The notes below the pieces were generated by a model that saw nothing but the letters and a program-made list of their open reading frames with translations, ran no database searches and was not told the origin of the DNA. The position numbers were made by a program, and so were the translations under genes. Of a DNA stretch of 64,000 bases, positions 1 through 10,136 are shown piece by piece. The stretch is from Craterostigma plantagineum. Lineage: Eukaryota > Streptophyta > Magnoliopsida > Lamiales > Linderniaceae. The stretch is taken from assembly GCA_027422505.1 (NCBI GenBank), contig JAPQWV010000017.1:16617501-16681500 (forward strand), written 5' to 3'. Numbering within the stretch: position 1 is the stretch's first letter; each line of letters opens with the position of its first letter.

Positions 1-1330
1 ATAGGTATCGAAGAAATCATATCCTTTCTTTTGGGAATATCCCTTGGCTACTGTAACGAGCCTTATATTTTTCAATTGATCCGTTGGTTTTATATTTCCT
101 TTTAAGGACCCACTTGCATCCTAAAGGTTTACACCCCTTAGGGAGATCTACTAACTCCTAAGTGTGATTTTGCATGATGGATTCAATTTCACTGTTTACA
201 GCTTCTTTCCAGAACGGAGCTTTTGGAGTCGACAGAGCTTCTTGTACTGTCCTAGGTTCGTCGTCTAACATATATGTTAGGAAATCAGGCCCAAATGATT
301 TGACCACTTTTTTACGCTTACTTTGCCGTGGTTTCTCAACTTCTGGAGGCGAAACTTCAACGGCTTCATAACTTCTTTTACAACTTATTTCATTTCTTTC
401 CTTCGTTGGAAAGATGTTCTCAAAGAAAACAGCATTTCTCGATTCAATAATCATCCCAGAATTCATGTCGGGAATTTCAGACTTATGCACCAGAAATCTG
501 TATGCATTACTATTTTCTGCATATCCAATGAAAATGCAGTCAACCGTTTTCGGTCCTATCTTGACCTGTTTTGGTTTAGGTACTTCGACCTTTGCTAGGC
601 ACCCCCACACTTTAAGATATCCTTAGGAAGGTTGTCTACCTTTCCACAATTCGTACGGTGTTTTATCCCATTTCTTGTGTGGCAACATATTTAAAATGCG
701 ATTTGATGACAGTATAGCTTCCCCCCCACAAATTCTGAGGTAGCCCTGAACTAATTAGCATCGCATTCATCATCTCCTTAAGAGTTTTATTTTTTCGTTC
801 AGCAACGCCATTTGATTGAGGTGAATATGGCGCTGTCGTCTGATGAATAATACCACGTTCTCGGCAAATTCCACAAACGGTGCCACGTATTCTCCTCCTC
901 TGTCACTTCTTATTATTTTGATCTTTGAGTTAAGTTGATTCTCAACTTCATTCTTATATCTTTTGAAGGTATCAAGAGCTTCGTCTTTACCACTTAAAAG
1001 ATACACGTGACAGTACTTCGTGCAATCGTCGATAAATGTTATAAAGTATTTCTTTCCACCTCTAGTTTGCACGAATTTCAGATCACATATATCAGTAATA
1101 TGGATCAATTCTAGTGGTGAAGTATTTCTTTCAACAGATAAAAAATGGTGCCTTGGCCATTTTTGCTTCTACGCAGATTTCACACTTGTGTTGTGAATCA
1201 ATTTCCATTTGTGGAAGTAAGTTTAAACTTATTACCTTTTTCAGTTTGTTTAAACTCACTTGTCCTAATCTACCATGCCATAAATTAGACAACTCAACCA
1301 AGTAAGAAGAACTGGCTTTATTATTATCAG
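1..1330 (-). pseudogene. copia integrase and N-terminal reverse transcriptase, broken
   Basis: Integrase core features are visible on the minus strand at 770-1108, including the IIRSDRGGEY segment that carries the second catalytic aspartate. The integrase C-terminal part lies at 158-610, with FIGYAENSNAYRF and an acidic linker. From about 157 down to 1 the sequence resembles the start of a copia reverse transcriptase (LVDLPKGCKPLGCKW, then KGYSQKKGYDFFDTY). The pieces lie in different frames, separated by stops near 620-770 and 1110-1350, so no continuous polyprotein can be made. Function is inferred from the family. Confidence 0.8.
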
Positions 1331-1357
1331 CGATCTTAATATCGTCTTTTACAGGAA

Positions 1358-1840
1358 TTACAGATAACTTAAAATGCCCTTCTCGAGGTAACCTTTGCCA
1401 ATAAAATGACCATTCTTGGTCAGTACATATTTTCCAGCTTCAAACACTTGTCTAAATCCAGCGTTACTAAGCAGAGCGCCGGACACCAGATTCTTGCGGA
1501 TGTCTGGGACATGCAGCACGTCCACAAGCGTCACTTCCTTGCCTGAAGTCATCTTCAGCACCACCCGTCCCAATCCTATGATGTTGGACGTTGCTGCGTT
1601 CCCCATATAGAGCGTCCTACCCGAAACAGGCGTGTAGGTGGAGAACATTTCTTTGTTGGAGCAGATGTGGCGCGTTGCTCCACTGTCGATGTACCAATAG
1701 TTTGGATTTTCCACGACGTTTGCCTCGTACACGACTACAATCAGGTCTAGCTCCGACATGTCTGTCGCCGGCTGCTTCTCTTCAGCGAGATGCGCCCAAG
1801 TATTATTAACTCTCTTCTTTTTACGACAATCCTTGGCCAT
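1358..1840 (-). pseudogene. copia zinc knuckle, protease and GAG-pre-integrase segment
   Basis: The minus-strand reading starts in the last part of a CCHC zinc knuckle (MAKDCRKKKR). It continues through a spacer into the aspartic protease active site WYIDSGATRHICSNKE, then the usual copia protease tail (MGNAATSNIIGLGRVVLK, DVLHVPDIRKNLVSG). The DSGA triad fits a functional retropepsin. The next domain downstream is out of frame. Confidence 0.82.
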
Positions 1841-2668
1841 ATGCCCTGGTTTATCGCACTTATAACAGTTGCCCTTAATTCTTTTGGAATTTGGGTCTTG
1901 TTTTTTTTTTTTTGCGGCGGACCTGGCCTTTTACGCTTGTTTCCATAGCTTGGCTCGGCCAAATTGGCTCCCGCCTCCATATTGCCCCTCTTGTTCTTGG
2001 CTTCGCTCTTTCGGTTATCTTCCTCGATCCGAAACCGCACAATCAGGTCCTCAAGCCCCATCTCTTTACGTTTGTGCTTGAGGTAATTTTTGAAATCCTT
2101 CCACAGAGGCGGCAGCTTCTCGATAATCGCAGTTACCTGGAAGGTTTCGCTGATCTGCATATTTTCAGCATGAATATCGTGAATAAAGCTGCAGATCACG
2201 GACTAGGTCCAACACCGGCTTAGAGTCGGTCATCTTATAATCCAGGAATTTGCCGACGATGAACTTCTTCAGTCCGGCATCGTCGGTCTTATACTTCTTG
2301 TCCAATGAATCCCACAACTGTTTCGCAGTCGTAGCCACTACATAGACGTTGTATAGAGAATCGTCTAGAGCGTTCAGAATATAGTTGCGGCACATGAAAT
2401 CATTATGATTCCATGCGTCTAACGCAGCCTTTTCTTGCTCATATTGAGCGACACGAGCAGCATAGTCTGCGTCGTTAGAGTTTTCACCCTCAGCTGGTGG
2501 GGCGACTTCTGTCACCGTAGGAGCGAGCTCCTTCAGAAACCGAACAAGGTGGAGCATCGTCAGGTAGAACATCATCTTTTGCTGCCAACGTTTGAACTCC
2601 GTCCCGTTGAACTTGGCAGGACGTTCGACGTGGCTGCTGGCAGGGATCGTTGGTGCGTTGCTTGCCAT
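1747..2668 (-). pseudogene. copia gag of element A, frameshifted
   Basis: The minus-strand start codon at 2668 opens a gag reading whose early part contains FNGTEFKRWQQKMMFYL, the conserved copia gag motif. It continues with the LWDSLDKKYKTDDAGLKKF block to about 2165. The frame then shifts and the gag continues at 2199-1747 (FQVTAIIEKLPPLWKDFKNYLKH). A second shift coincides with a T13 run at about 1900-1912 (A-run on the coding strand), just before the zinc knuckle. The shift is probably a slippage mutation. Confidence 0.82.
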
Positions 2669-2802
2669 CGATCAGATCGCGAACAAATTTCGTCTTACGA
2701 TGGTTGAAAAGATTGAGTCGGTCTGGTCTGCGGCAGTATAATGAAATGGTTTCTTGTGACTCTTCGGTCGGCGCAGATGAATGTAGGATTGTTGGAGTGT
2801 CT

Positions 2803-2913
2803 TCAACCGCAGGTGCAGTTCGCGAGTACCCAGAATATGATAGCTGCAAATGCAAGCACTAGTAAACACCAAAAGATGAACAATTCGACCTTGAGTTTGT
2901 CTAGATTATCCAT
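2803..2913 (-). CDS. leader micro-ORF, 36-aa putative single-pass membrane peptide
   Basis: A minus-strand ATG at 2913 opens 36 codons ending in TGA at 2803. It lies between the LTR and the gag start at 2668. The N-terminus is short and charged (MDNLDKLKVE). A run of about 20 strongly hydrophobic residues follows (positions 11-30, rich in Leu, Phe, Ile, Ala, Trp), and then a Cys-containing tail (NCTCG). That arrangement is typical of a single transmembrane helix. I do not recognise it as a named family. Intact length in an otherwise decayed element is suggestive, but an ORF this short can occur by chance. Confidence 0.4.
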   Translation of the reverse strand: MDNLDKLKVELFIFWCLLVLAFAAIIFWVLANCTCG

Positions 2914-3733
2914 GATTGTAGACGTAGTCGAGGCGTGTGTTAGACACACTGTCCGTAAGACGAAATCGCCCCGATATTCAGTGCTTTCGGTTAACAACGA
3001 TCGTCTCCAAGATACAACGACTTCTAAATTCGAAATCGTAGCACAACAATTCGAATTTTTCCGGCGAACCGTACTCAAAACTCGAGTTTTTCTTGCTTCG
3101 GGATTTTAGGGAGTTGGGAGTGAATGATGTAAGTTGTGTGGGTTTTAAGTGAATGAATTTCCAACTCAATTGGGGTCTATTTATAGATTTCATGTCGCAG
3201 GGGCTTAATCGCAAATTCAAGAACTTGCTGGACATTTATAGATTTCATGTCGCATGGGCTTAATCGGGCTCGGTGCTCGGTGCTCGTCGGTGCGAGGCAC
3301 CGACTCGCACCTGGGCTATTATTTGGGCCAAAACTCACTTAAGCTTCTCAAGCCCACTAAGCCCACTTAAGCCCATTTAAGCCCATCCACATGGCAAGCC
3401 CTTTTGAATAAACCCACATGGGTTTCTATATTTATGGTGAAGATTTCCTTGGTGTCTAACCAATGTGGGACACTAAAATCCCACACTCAAACACTATCAA
3501 CCATTTTTAATGGTTATTGGGCCAACTTCTAATTAATTTCTCATTCACCCGGTATCGGTTTTTAGCGTATTAATATTCGTTAGATTCCCCGTGAAACGTA
3601 GATTCATAATCTTTCAACGATTTCTCTTTCGACATTCGATGGCTTCCCGATTTAATAAAAACCGAAACTGATTTTATTAATGGGTTAATACCCATTTGGG
3701 CCCAAAGCCCATTTGGCTTAATAAAATCCAACA
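2914..3733 (-). repeat. 5' LTR plus leader of copia element A
   Basis: The outer end is TGTTGGATTTTATTAAGCC on the minus strand at 3733. The interior contains a TATA-like box (TCTATAAATAGACC, near 3187-3174) suited to start transcription toward gag. The inner LTR boundary cannot be placed because the partner LTR is outside the window and no standard initiator-Met primer site is visible before gag. Confidence 0.65.
3179..3265 (-). promoter_or_regulatory. tandemly duplicated TATA region in LTR of element A
   Basis: The 28-base segment around ATTTATAGATTTCATGTCGCA occurs at 3179 and again at 3234, a period of 55 bases with one or two differences. Each copy carries a TATA-like core on the minus strand (CTATAAATAG and CTATAAATGT), so the LTR core promoter appears to be duplicated in tandem. 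Confidence 0.55.
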
Positions 3734-4154
3734 ATCTTTTCCCACCGTGCATGGCGTAGGTATCGCTGGAGTTTCGCGCTCGTCGACGACGGCCGCCGCC
3801 ACCATTTAAGTTACTTCTTTGACTGCGTGTTTATTGGTTGTGCTTTTCCAATGTGAATTTGCTTACTTGATGATCTAAGTAGATCAATAAATAAACATGT
3901 AGGGGTGAAATGAGGAAAAAAAGAAAAAAAAAGGTATTAAATGCATGTAACGTACGAGTACGAGTAAGAATATAATATGTAATGCTTGTAATATATAACT
4001 GGGGGTTGCATGAAACTCAATTATTAATTTATATATTTGTTATAAATTTCCAAAATGGTGAAATGGTCCATGTATTTAGCGCTCGGATAGTTGAATATTT
4101 TACTGAAAATTGAAGGGGAAGAGATGCGCAGTGAAGCGCGTGAAAGTCAACTCA
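3734..4154. other. spacer, no gene seen
   Basis: This AT-rich stretch lies between copia element A and the MULE relic. It contains A-runs near 3917-3931 and no open frame or domain that I can recognise. It may include outer parts of the MULE. Confidence 0.5.
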
Positions 4155-4738
4155 CTAGGGATGGCGCATACGGTGGAAAAATTCGAACGAATCATGGAGC
4201 ATCTTAAGAGTGTGTGCGAAGAAGTCTACGATTGGTTGAGCGAGATTTATTGAGAAAAGTGGACATTTGCTTACGATGGTGGGCTTAGGTGTGGTTCATT
4301 AATGACGACGAACATCTCAGAAGCACTTAATGGTGTGTTCAAAGGGGCTTGCTTACTGCCTCCAAAAGCGATAGTCGACTTCAGCTTCCATCGGTGTGCC
4401 GCATACTATCGTGATAGGTATCAACAGACAGCTGCGGCGATGGGGAGTTCTGACACCGAATGGTCTCCTTATTCGTGGAGGATGTTCAGTGACTGGTCAA
4501 TGCCTCGTTCGGCCATTTCGTAACTGCATTTGACCCGCGAATGCAAACAACAGAGATGTATACTTCTTCATCGGTGACCCAAAGAAAACATGTGGTGAAC
4601 ATTCAAGGAAGAACGTGCACTTGTGGAAATGGGACCAACATTTCATTTCATGTTCTCATGAGCAGGCAGCGTGCCGCCAGTGGAATGTTAGTAGCACCCA
4701 GTTCGTTGCTCCTTTCTACAGTAAAGTAGCATACTTTC
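4155..4738 (+). pseudogene. Mutator-like (MULE) transposase C-terminal relic
   Basis: The translation shows KWTFAYDGGLRCGSLMTTNI followed by ISEALNGVFKGA and FHRCAAYYRDRYQQTAAAM, the conserved region after the MULE catalytic core. Further on (4590-4640, other frame) RTCTCGNGTNISFHVL matches the start of a SWIM zinc finger, and the end (PFYSKVAYF) resembles MULE C-termini. Stops and shifts near 4250 and 4523 break the frame. The relic is cut off at 4738 by the Cassandra-type element. No terminal inverted repeats were found. Confidence 0.75.
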
Positions 4739-5189
4739 TATGACGCCCGGGGCCGATAAGGGCGGGAAGTGATCGCCGGTGTCAGAGAGGTGCACGGACA
4801 AGGAGCGGCTCCTGACAGGCTTCTAGGCGAAGGGGTACATGAACGAATCGATCTCAAACCCCAATGAGAGGGGATTTTGATACTGAAAATATATGGGCGT
4901 GTCAGGCTCAGAATCGTATAAGAGAATTGATAGTACTACTCATATCACCAAGGTCGACCTACCTTTTCGGGAGTCCATCTATAGAAACTCCAAAGTTAAG
5001 CGTGCTTGACTTGTGGCAATCTATGGATGGGTGACCCTCTGGAAAGTTTCTCAGGGTGTGAGCGAGTGCACGGAAGGTTAAATTGTGATACAGTGGGGCT
5101 AGACTATCAATTGGAGTGTGGTGGGCCCAACCCACTAGTCCCGGTAGGAACCGATGCTACAGTGACCCGGTATGGGACGGGATGTTACA
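4739..5189 (+). repeat. Cassandra-type TRIM, left LTR
   Basis: This LTR starts TATGACGCCCGGGGCC (its partner at 5260 has TGTGACGCCC) and ends GGGATGTTACA. The repeat at 5260 and 8098 matches it through the first 170 bases or so. It contains a 5S rRNA-like domain, the hallmark of Cassandra terminal-repeat-retrotransposons-in-miniature. Such elements encode no protein and depend on other retroelements for movement. Confidence 0.78.
4941..5066 (+). other. 5S rRNA-derived domain inside the TRIM LTR
   Basis: The segment follows the plant 5S rRNA layout. A CATATCACCA start is followed by AACTCCAAAGTTAAGCGTGC (box A region, about 4987-5006) and GGATGGGTGACC (box C region, about 5025-5036), then a CTGGAAAGT block. 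The 3' part after box C has diverged. It is not a functional 5S gene, but both internal RNA polymerase III promoter cores are preserved, as is typical of Cassandra LTRs. Confidence 0.75.
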
Positions 5190-5259
5190 GGTGGTATGGA
5201 AGCACAATCTCGCAGTGCGGTGCTGGTTCGGGGACGAAGCAGGCGGAAGTTGGTGGGCA
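5190..5259 (+). other. TRIM internal domain with primer site, about 70 bp
   Basis: Immediately after the left LTR comes TGGTATGGAAGC at 5192, a degenerate form of the initiator-Met tRNA primer site TGGTATCAGAGC. Only about 70 bases separate the two LTRs, and the last bases are purine-rich (GGCGGAAGTTGGTGGG), suitable as a polypurine tract. The tiny non-coding interior fits the TRIM class. Confidence 0.7.
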
Positions 5260-5769
5260 TGTGACGCCCGGGGCCGATGAGGGCTGGGAGTGATTGTAAT
5301 ACCCGTAAAATTTAATACGGGATTTTTGATATAATTAGCTTTGTAATTCCATGAATTGGCAATTTCGACAATAAAATTATGTTTTGAACGAAAGTATAAA
5401 TTGTAATAGTTTCGAATTAATTTCAAACTTAGCCAAGAGTTTAATGAAAATAATAATATTATTTCAATAAGGTTTGCGCGGTATTTAATTTAGCTAGCTT
5501 CTGAATGAGGCCCAACATATCTAAAAGCATGATAAATCAATAAGTTTCCTTAAGCTCAAAGGTAAAGCTCGTCACCTCCTAGTCTTATCAATACTACTAT
5601 CGAAAACTGGATATATATCTAATAGGTATTAAGAATCATTAGGGAAAAGGAAACTTTAGTGGAGTAAGAACGAAAATAAGAACTAAGGGAAAGAGAAGAA
5701 TTCCAACTAAGCTAATCTTGATAGGATAAGAATTTCATTTTTAGGGTTTTCAAAAGTATCACTATTTTT

Positions 5770-6440
5770 GAATGAATCGGGCGATTTAACTGTTATTAGT
5801 ATCGGCCGATTTAGCTTGTCATAATATAATTCTATATATTGGATTTCGGCTGATGAGGTAACAGAAATCGTTGTTATATAAGGATTAAAATGTAGGGAAT
5901 CAGGCGATTTAGTTAAGTTTAATTCCATTGAAATCGGACGATTTTATGGAAATGAAAGCTCGACGATTCTTGAGTTGTGTGTGCCTCAAACCGTACGATT
6001 CAAGGCTTAATAACTCGGCGATTTTAGATTCGGGCGACACACACTATCGGACGATTTGATGAGCACTCGATCGAAGGAATAGAGTTACATGGAGTTTCGG
6101 CCAATTGGTAGACCTCAAATCGGGCGATTTGGTGGTCGGCGAAACCAAACCTTAAGCTTGACCAAATCGAGCGACTAAGAAAGCCATCAATCGGGCGATT
6201 ACCTTTAGAAAGACCTCGGCGAAACCAGATTTTTATGACCAATCAGGCGATTCCAGGCATACACAATCGAGCGAAACTAGTTGCCATGCAAGCTACTATC
6301 GGGCGATTTGGTGACTTAATAAACTCGACGAAACTAGGTGCTAAATATGATAAATCGGGCGATACTATTGTTTGACTGAATATTATATTGACATTGACCC
6401 GACTTTGACTAATAATGGAATAAACCTTCAGGCGATTTAG
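5770..6440 (+). repeat. interspersed array of about 22 TCGGGCGATTT-like words
   Basis: Within 670 bases the word TCGGGCGATTT or a close variant (TCGGACGATTT, TCAGGCGATT, CTCGGCGAAAC, TCGAGCGA) recurs about 22 times in one orientation. Spacing is irregular, mostly 20-40 bases, with unrelated AT-rich sequence between copies. It is not a simple tandem repeat. The role is unknown. Confidence 0.75.
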
Positions 6441-6558
6441 GTCATCCCAAACCTATGATATTTTAATAAATTCTGATAGAATTATTTTAGATTGTACGGC
6501 TCGAGGGTTGATTAAGATACTAACAATATTTATTATATTCAGAAAATCAATATATAGG

Positions 6559-7415
<857 letters not shown>

Positions 7416-7533
7416 ATGCATGCACATGCATATCACGTCAGGACGAGAGAGGGTTGTACCATAGTGAGACGGTAATGATATGAGATATTAAAGTACGGGG
7501 TAGAATGAGATGTGGTGATTGGTGACTCTTAGA

Positions 7534-7610
7534 GGGTAGGCTGCCGCGAGACTTGGTGGTGATCGTCCAGTGCACTACCAGGGTAGGCTGCCGCGAGACT
7601 TGGTGGTGGC
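7534..7610 (+). repeat. 28-bp direct repeat in the solo LTR
   Basis: GGGTAGGCTGCCGCGAGACT and the following TGGTGGTG occur at 7534 and again at 7581, a period of 47 bases. Confidence 0.85.
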
Positions 7611-8230
7611 CTCCCAGTAGTCTATTGCGCGCGAAGGTGTCGAGCCTAACCTAGGACCCTGTGTTGTGTGAAATAGGAATGTGGGAAAAGAAAGAGTGTG
7701 CATTATATCACGTTGTGGGATATTGGGATCGGGGTTGAGTGCACATTTGCATACATGCATTTTATTCGCCTATTGGGCAAATAGCTCAGTGTTTACGTGT
7801 TGTAGGTAGTGAGTCTGACGCTGATACGCGTCATGAGAGAGGTGGCTGATGGTATGCTCCATGGACTTTTGAGGGTGGGGCGGTACATAGATGAAGACCT
7901 GTGGAGCGGCGTTAGGGTTTTTAATCTTTTGACATTTTGGAGCTTTGGCCCATGTATAGTGATGACAATGTAGACAGATTTTTATAGAAATGTATATTGT
8001 TTTAGGAAAAAAAATTTAATTAGACGGGCCTTTTGCGGCTTACGTTGCAGAAATACGCCACTAGTCTTAGTTAGAAAAATAGGGTAGCCACAGTGATCAC
8101 CGGTGCCAGAGAGGTGCACGGACAAGGAGCGGCTCCTGGCAGGCTTCTAGGCTAAGGGGTACATGAACGAACCGATCCCACACCCGAATGAGAAGGGATC
8201 CTAAGACTGACAATGTATGGGCATGTCAGG

Positions 8231-9010
8231 TGTCGTTTGTGATTTTCGTTCTTTTTCCCCGATCCATTGGTTGTATGCAGAATGTGTTATTTATGACAAA
8301 CAAGGCGTTATTACCTTTCAGCGACGTGTTACTTCCAAGTCAACACTTGTTATTAACCATAAGACATTTTTTTTGCTATGTTATAAGTATTTCTTTTTTA
8401 CACGATTTAGGAAAAATATAATATTCGTTTCTTGCAAGTAATCTGTACAAATTCGAGGTACCCATGAGAAATTGCGGTCTATGTTACATTATTGAGTCAA
8501 TAACGACGTGATTTATGCAGTTTTCATTTGTTTTTTAGTGTCGTTTGTGATTTTCGTTCTTTTTCTCCAGATCCATTGGTTGTATACAGAATGTGTTATT
8601 TACGACAAACAAATTGTTATTACCTTCCAGCGACGTGTTACTTCTAAGTTAACATTTGTTATTAACCATAAGACATTTGTTATTTTTTTGCTATGTTATA
8701 AGTATTTCTTTTTTACACGATTTGGGGAAAATACAATATCCGTTTCTTGCAACTAATCGGTATAAATTCGAGGTACCCATGAGTAATTGAGCTCTATTTT
8801 ACATTATTGAGTCAATAACGACGTGATTTATGCAGTTTTCATCTGTTTTTACTGTCGTTTGTGATTTTCGTTCATTTTCTCTCAATCCATTGGTTGTATA
8901 CAGGATGTGTTATTCATGAAAAACAAGGCGTTATTACCTTTCAGTGATGTGATATTTCTGTGTCAACATTTGTTATTATCCTTAAGACACTTGTTATTTT
9001 TGCAAAGCTT
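8231..9010 (+). repeat. tandem repeat, unit about 310-325 bp, roughly 2.5 copies
   Basis: Copies begin with TGTCGTTTGTGATTTTCGTT at 8231, 8539 and 8863. Each continues with ATCCATTGGTTGTAT and a TGTGTTATT block. The first two also share TTGAGTCAATAACGACGTG. The third copy decays after about 9000. The array starts exactly where the truncated TRIM LTR stops. Short frames in copies 1 and 2 are near-identical only because the DNA is repeated. Confidence 0.85.
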
Positions 9011-9149
9011 ATCAACATTCGTATCAAATTGACGATAACTTCAACATATCGGTCATAACAACTGCAATTTTAGCAATATCTTTGATTTGGGTTTATCACA
9101 TGTAATAATATCGATTGTTGTCTTGGTTAATCCATTTACAAATTAATAT

Positions 9150-9307
9150 TGATTTCTCTGTTGCGGATCTCATGAGCGCGACGATGTCAAGATGGAATCT
9201 GTGCGGCTTCTTGAAACCGCCGGTTGCCGGAGCCGACTTCCTCACGGCCTTGCTGGCAAGCTGCTTCCTCCAGGCGATTTGCGAGCGGTTTACTTCGTGC
9301 GAGCCAT
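9150..9307 (-). pseudogene. histone H3 pseudogene, 5' half only
   Basis: The minus strand from the ATG at 9307 encodes MARTK, then a TAA stop where H3 has Gln5, then TARKS. A short deletion removes the TGGKA region and shifts the frame. The H3 tail then resumes as [19 protein letters not shown] and KKPHRF. The homology fades after the VAL of the alpha-N region, around H3 residue 60, although DNA similar to the GAGATCCGCAA codons persists to about 9155. With a nonsense codon in the tail and no histone-fold core it cannot make H3. I did not see a poly(A) tail that would prove a retrocopy. Confidence 0.8.
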
Positions 9308-10030
9308 GAAAATACATGGTAGAAGAGATTTGGGTTTCGTTGCTTGTAGAAGATGATGGCATAATAGAGTAATTTCGATAGATTATAAAGGGTAAATGCG
9401 TCTTATCGCATGAATTAGGTCTTTTCTCTAATGTTTTCAAAATGTAGGTTCTTGTCACTAAAGTAAACATGAATAGAGCCTGAACCTCAATGAAAAGAGA
9501 AAATAAGGCCTGAATCATAATTAACCCTTAAAGAAATTAGGAGTTTCATACCCAAACGAAGCTTGATCGACGATGACGAGGAAGAAAGGATCTATCACGT
9601 GGTGGTCGCCGGAGGTGTTCGTCGGAATCAGAGGGGAGGAGGAGAGGAGAAGTGAGGAAGAAGAAGAAATTGTCGCGGCTTTATTAGCAGCGGCGTCACG
9701 GCTATTAGTCGCGACGAGTGGTTTACTGGGCCAAAAGTCGGCCAAGACATTTTTTTTTGGTAAAAATGAGCCCCGATTCGCCAATATATTACGTCACCGG
9801 CTACTATTAAATGCCTTTGGCTCTATTTCGTTAATTTTATCATAATAACCCTATTTTATTAATTTTTCATTTAATTTCCATTATTTTAATTAAAAAGCCA
9901 AATAAAAAGAGTCCCTAGTCCATTGGCATTAAATTCTTTTTTCAATAATAGAGAAACTTTTTCAAGAAATGATAAAAAGAAAAGAGCGAAGTAATCAAAG
10001 TCGTCGTTTTCATTTTCCAACCCAACTACG
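9308..10030. other. intergenic, no gene supported
   Basis: This covers the upstream side of the H3 relic and the region before the prolyl 4-hydroxylase. Overlapping frames of about 87-90 codons on both strands (9521-9845) are Ser- or Glu-rich and match nothing I know. The stretch 9830-10010 is AT-rich. Confidence 0.45.
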
Positions 10031-10036
10031 AATACA

Positions 10037-10044
10037 GTATATAA
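10037..10044 (+). promoter_or_regulatory. putative TATA box of the prolyl 4-hydroxylase gene
   Basis: TATATAAG lies 100 bases before the favoured ATG at 10137. Transcription would be expected near 10067, which leaves a leader of about 70 bases to that ATG but only about ten to the upstream ATGs at 10076 and 10079. Confidence 0.5.
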
Positions 10045-10136
10045 GAATCAAAATCAGTACCAGAATTGATTCGATATGATGGACGGAAGGCCACTTGTGG
10101 TTTGTTTCTGTTTCCTCGTAGGATTTGCGTTTGGGT

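Larger units (their letters stand above)
1..3733 (-). mobile_element. Ty1/copia retrotransposon A, 5' part, cut by window edge
   Basis: Read on the minus strand, this stretch gives LTR, leader, gag, protease, integrase and the start of reverse transcriptase, which is the Ty1/copia order. The 5' LTR begins with TGTTGGATTTTATTAAGCC at about 3733. The coding part then runs leftwards and leaves the window inside reverse transcriptase. Its 3' LTR is not in the window, so neither the inner LTR edge nor a target duplication can be checked. The reading frames are broken in several places, so this copy is not autonomous. Confidence 0.88.

Noticed and set aside
4941..5066. Functional 5S rRNA gene
   Set aside because: The ends and the part after box C are diverged, and the segment sits inside a TRIM LTR.
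8188..8756. Two near-identical hydrophobic 70-80 codon frames
   Set aside because: They are the same frame in two copies of the 310-bp tandem repeat, with no family match.
9521..9845. Overlapping 87-90 codon frames on both strands
   Set aside because: Low-complexity Ser- or Glu-rich sequences with no recognisable domain or splice structure.
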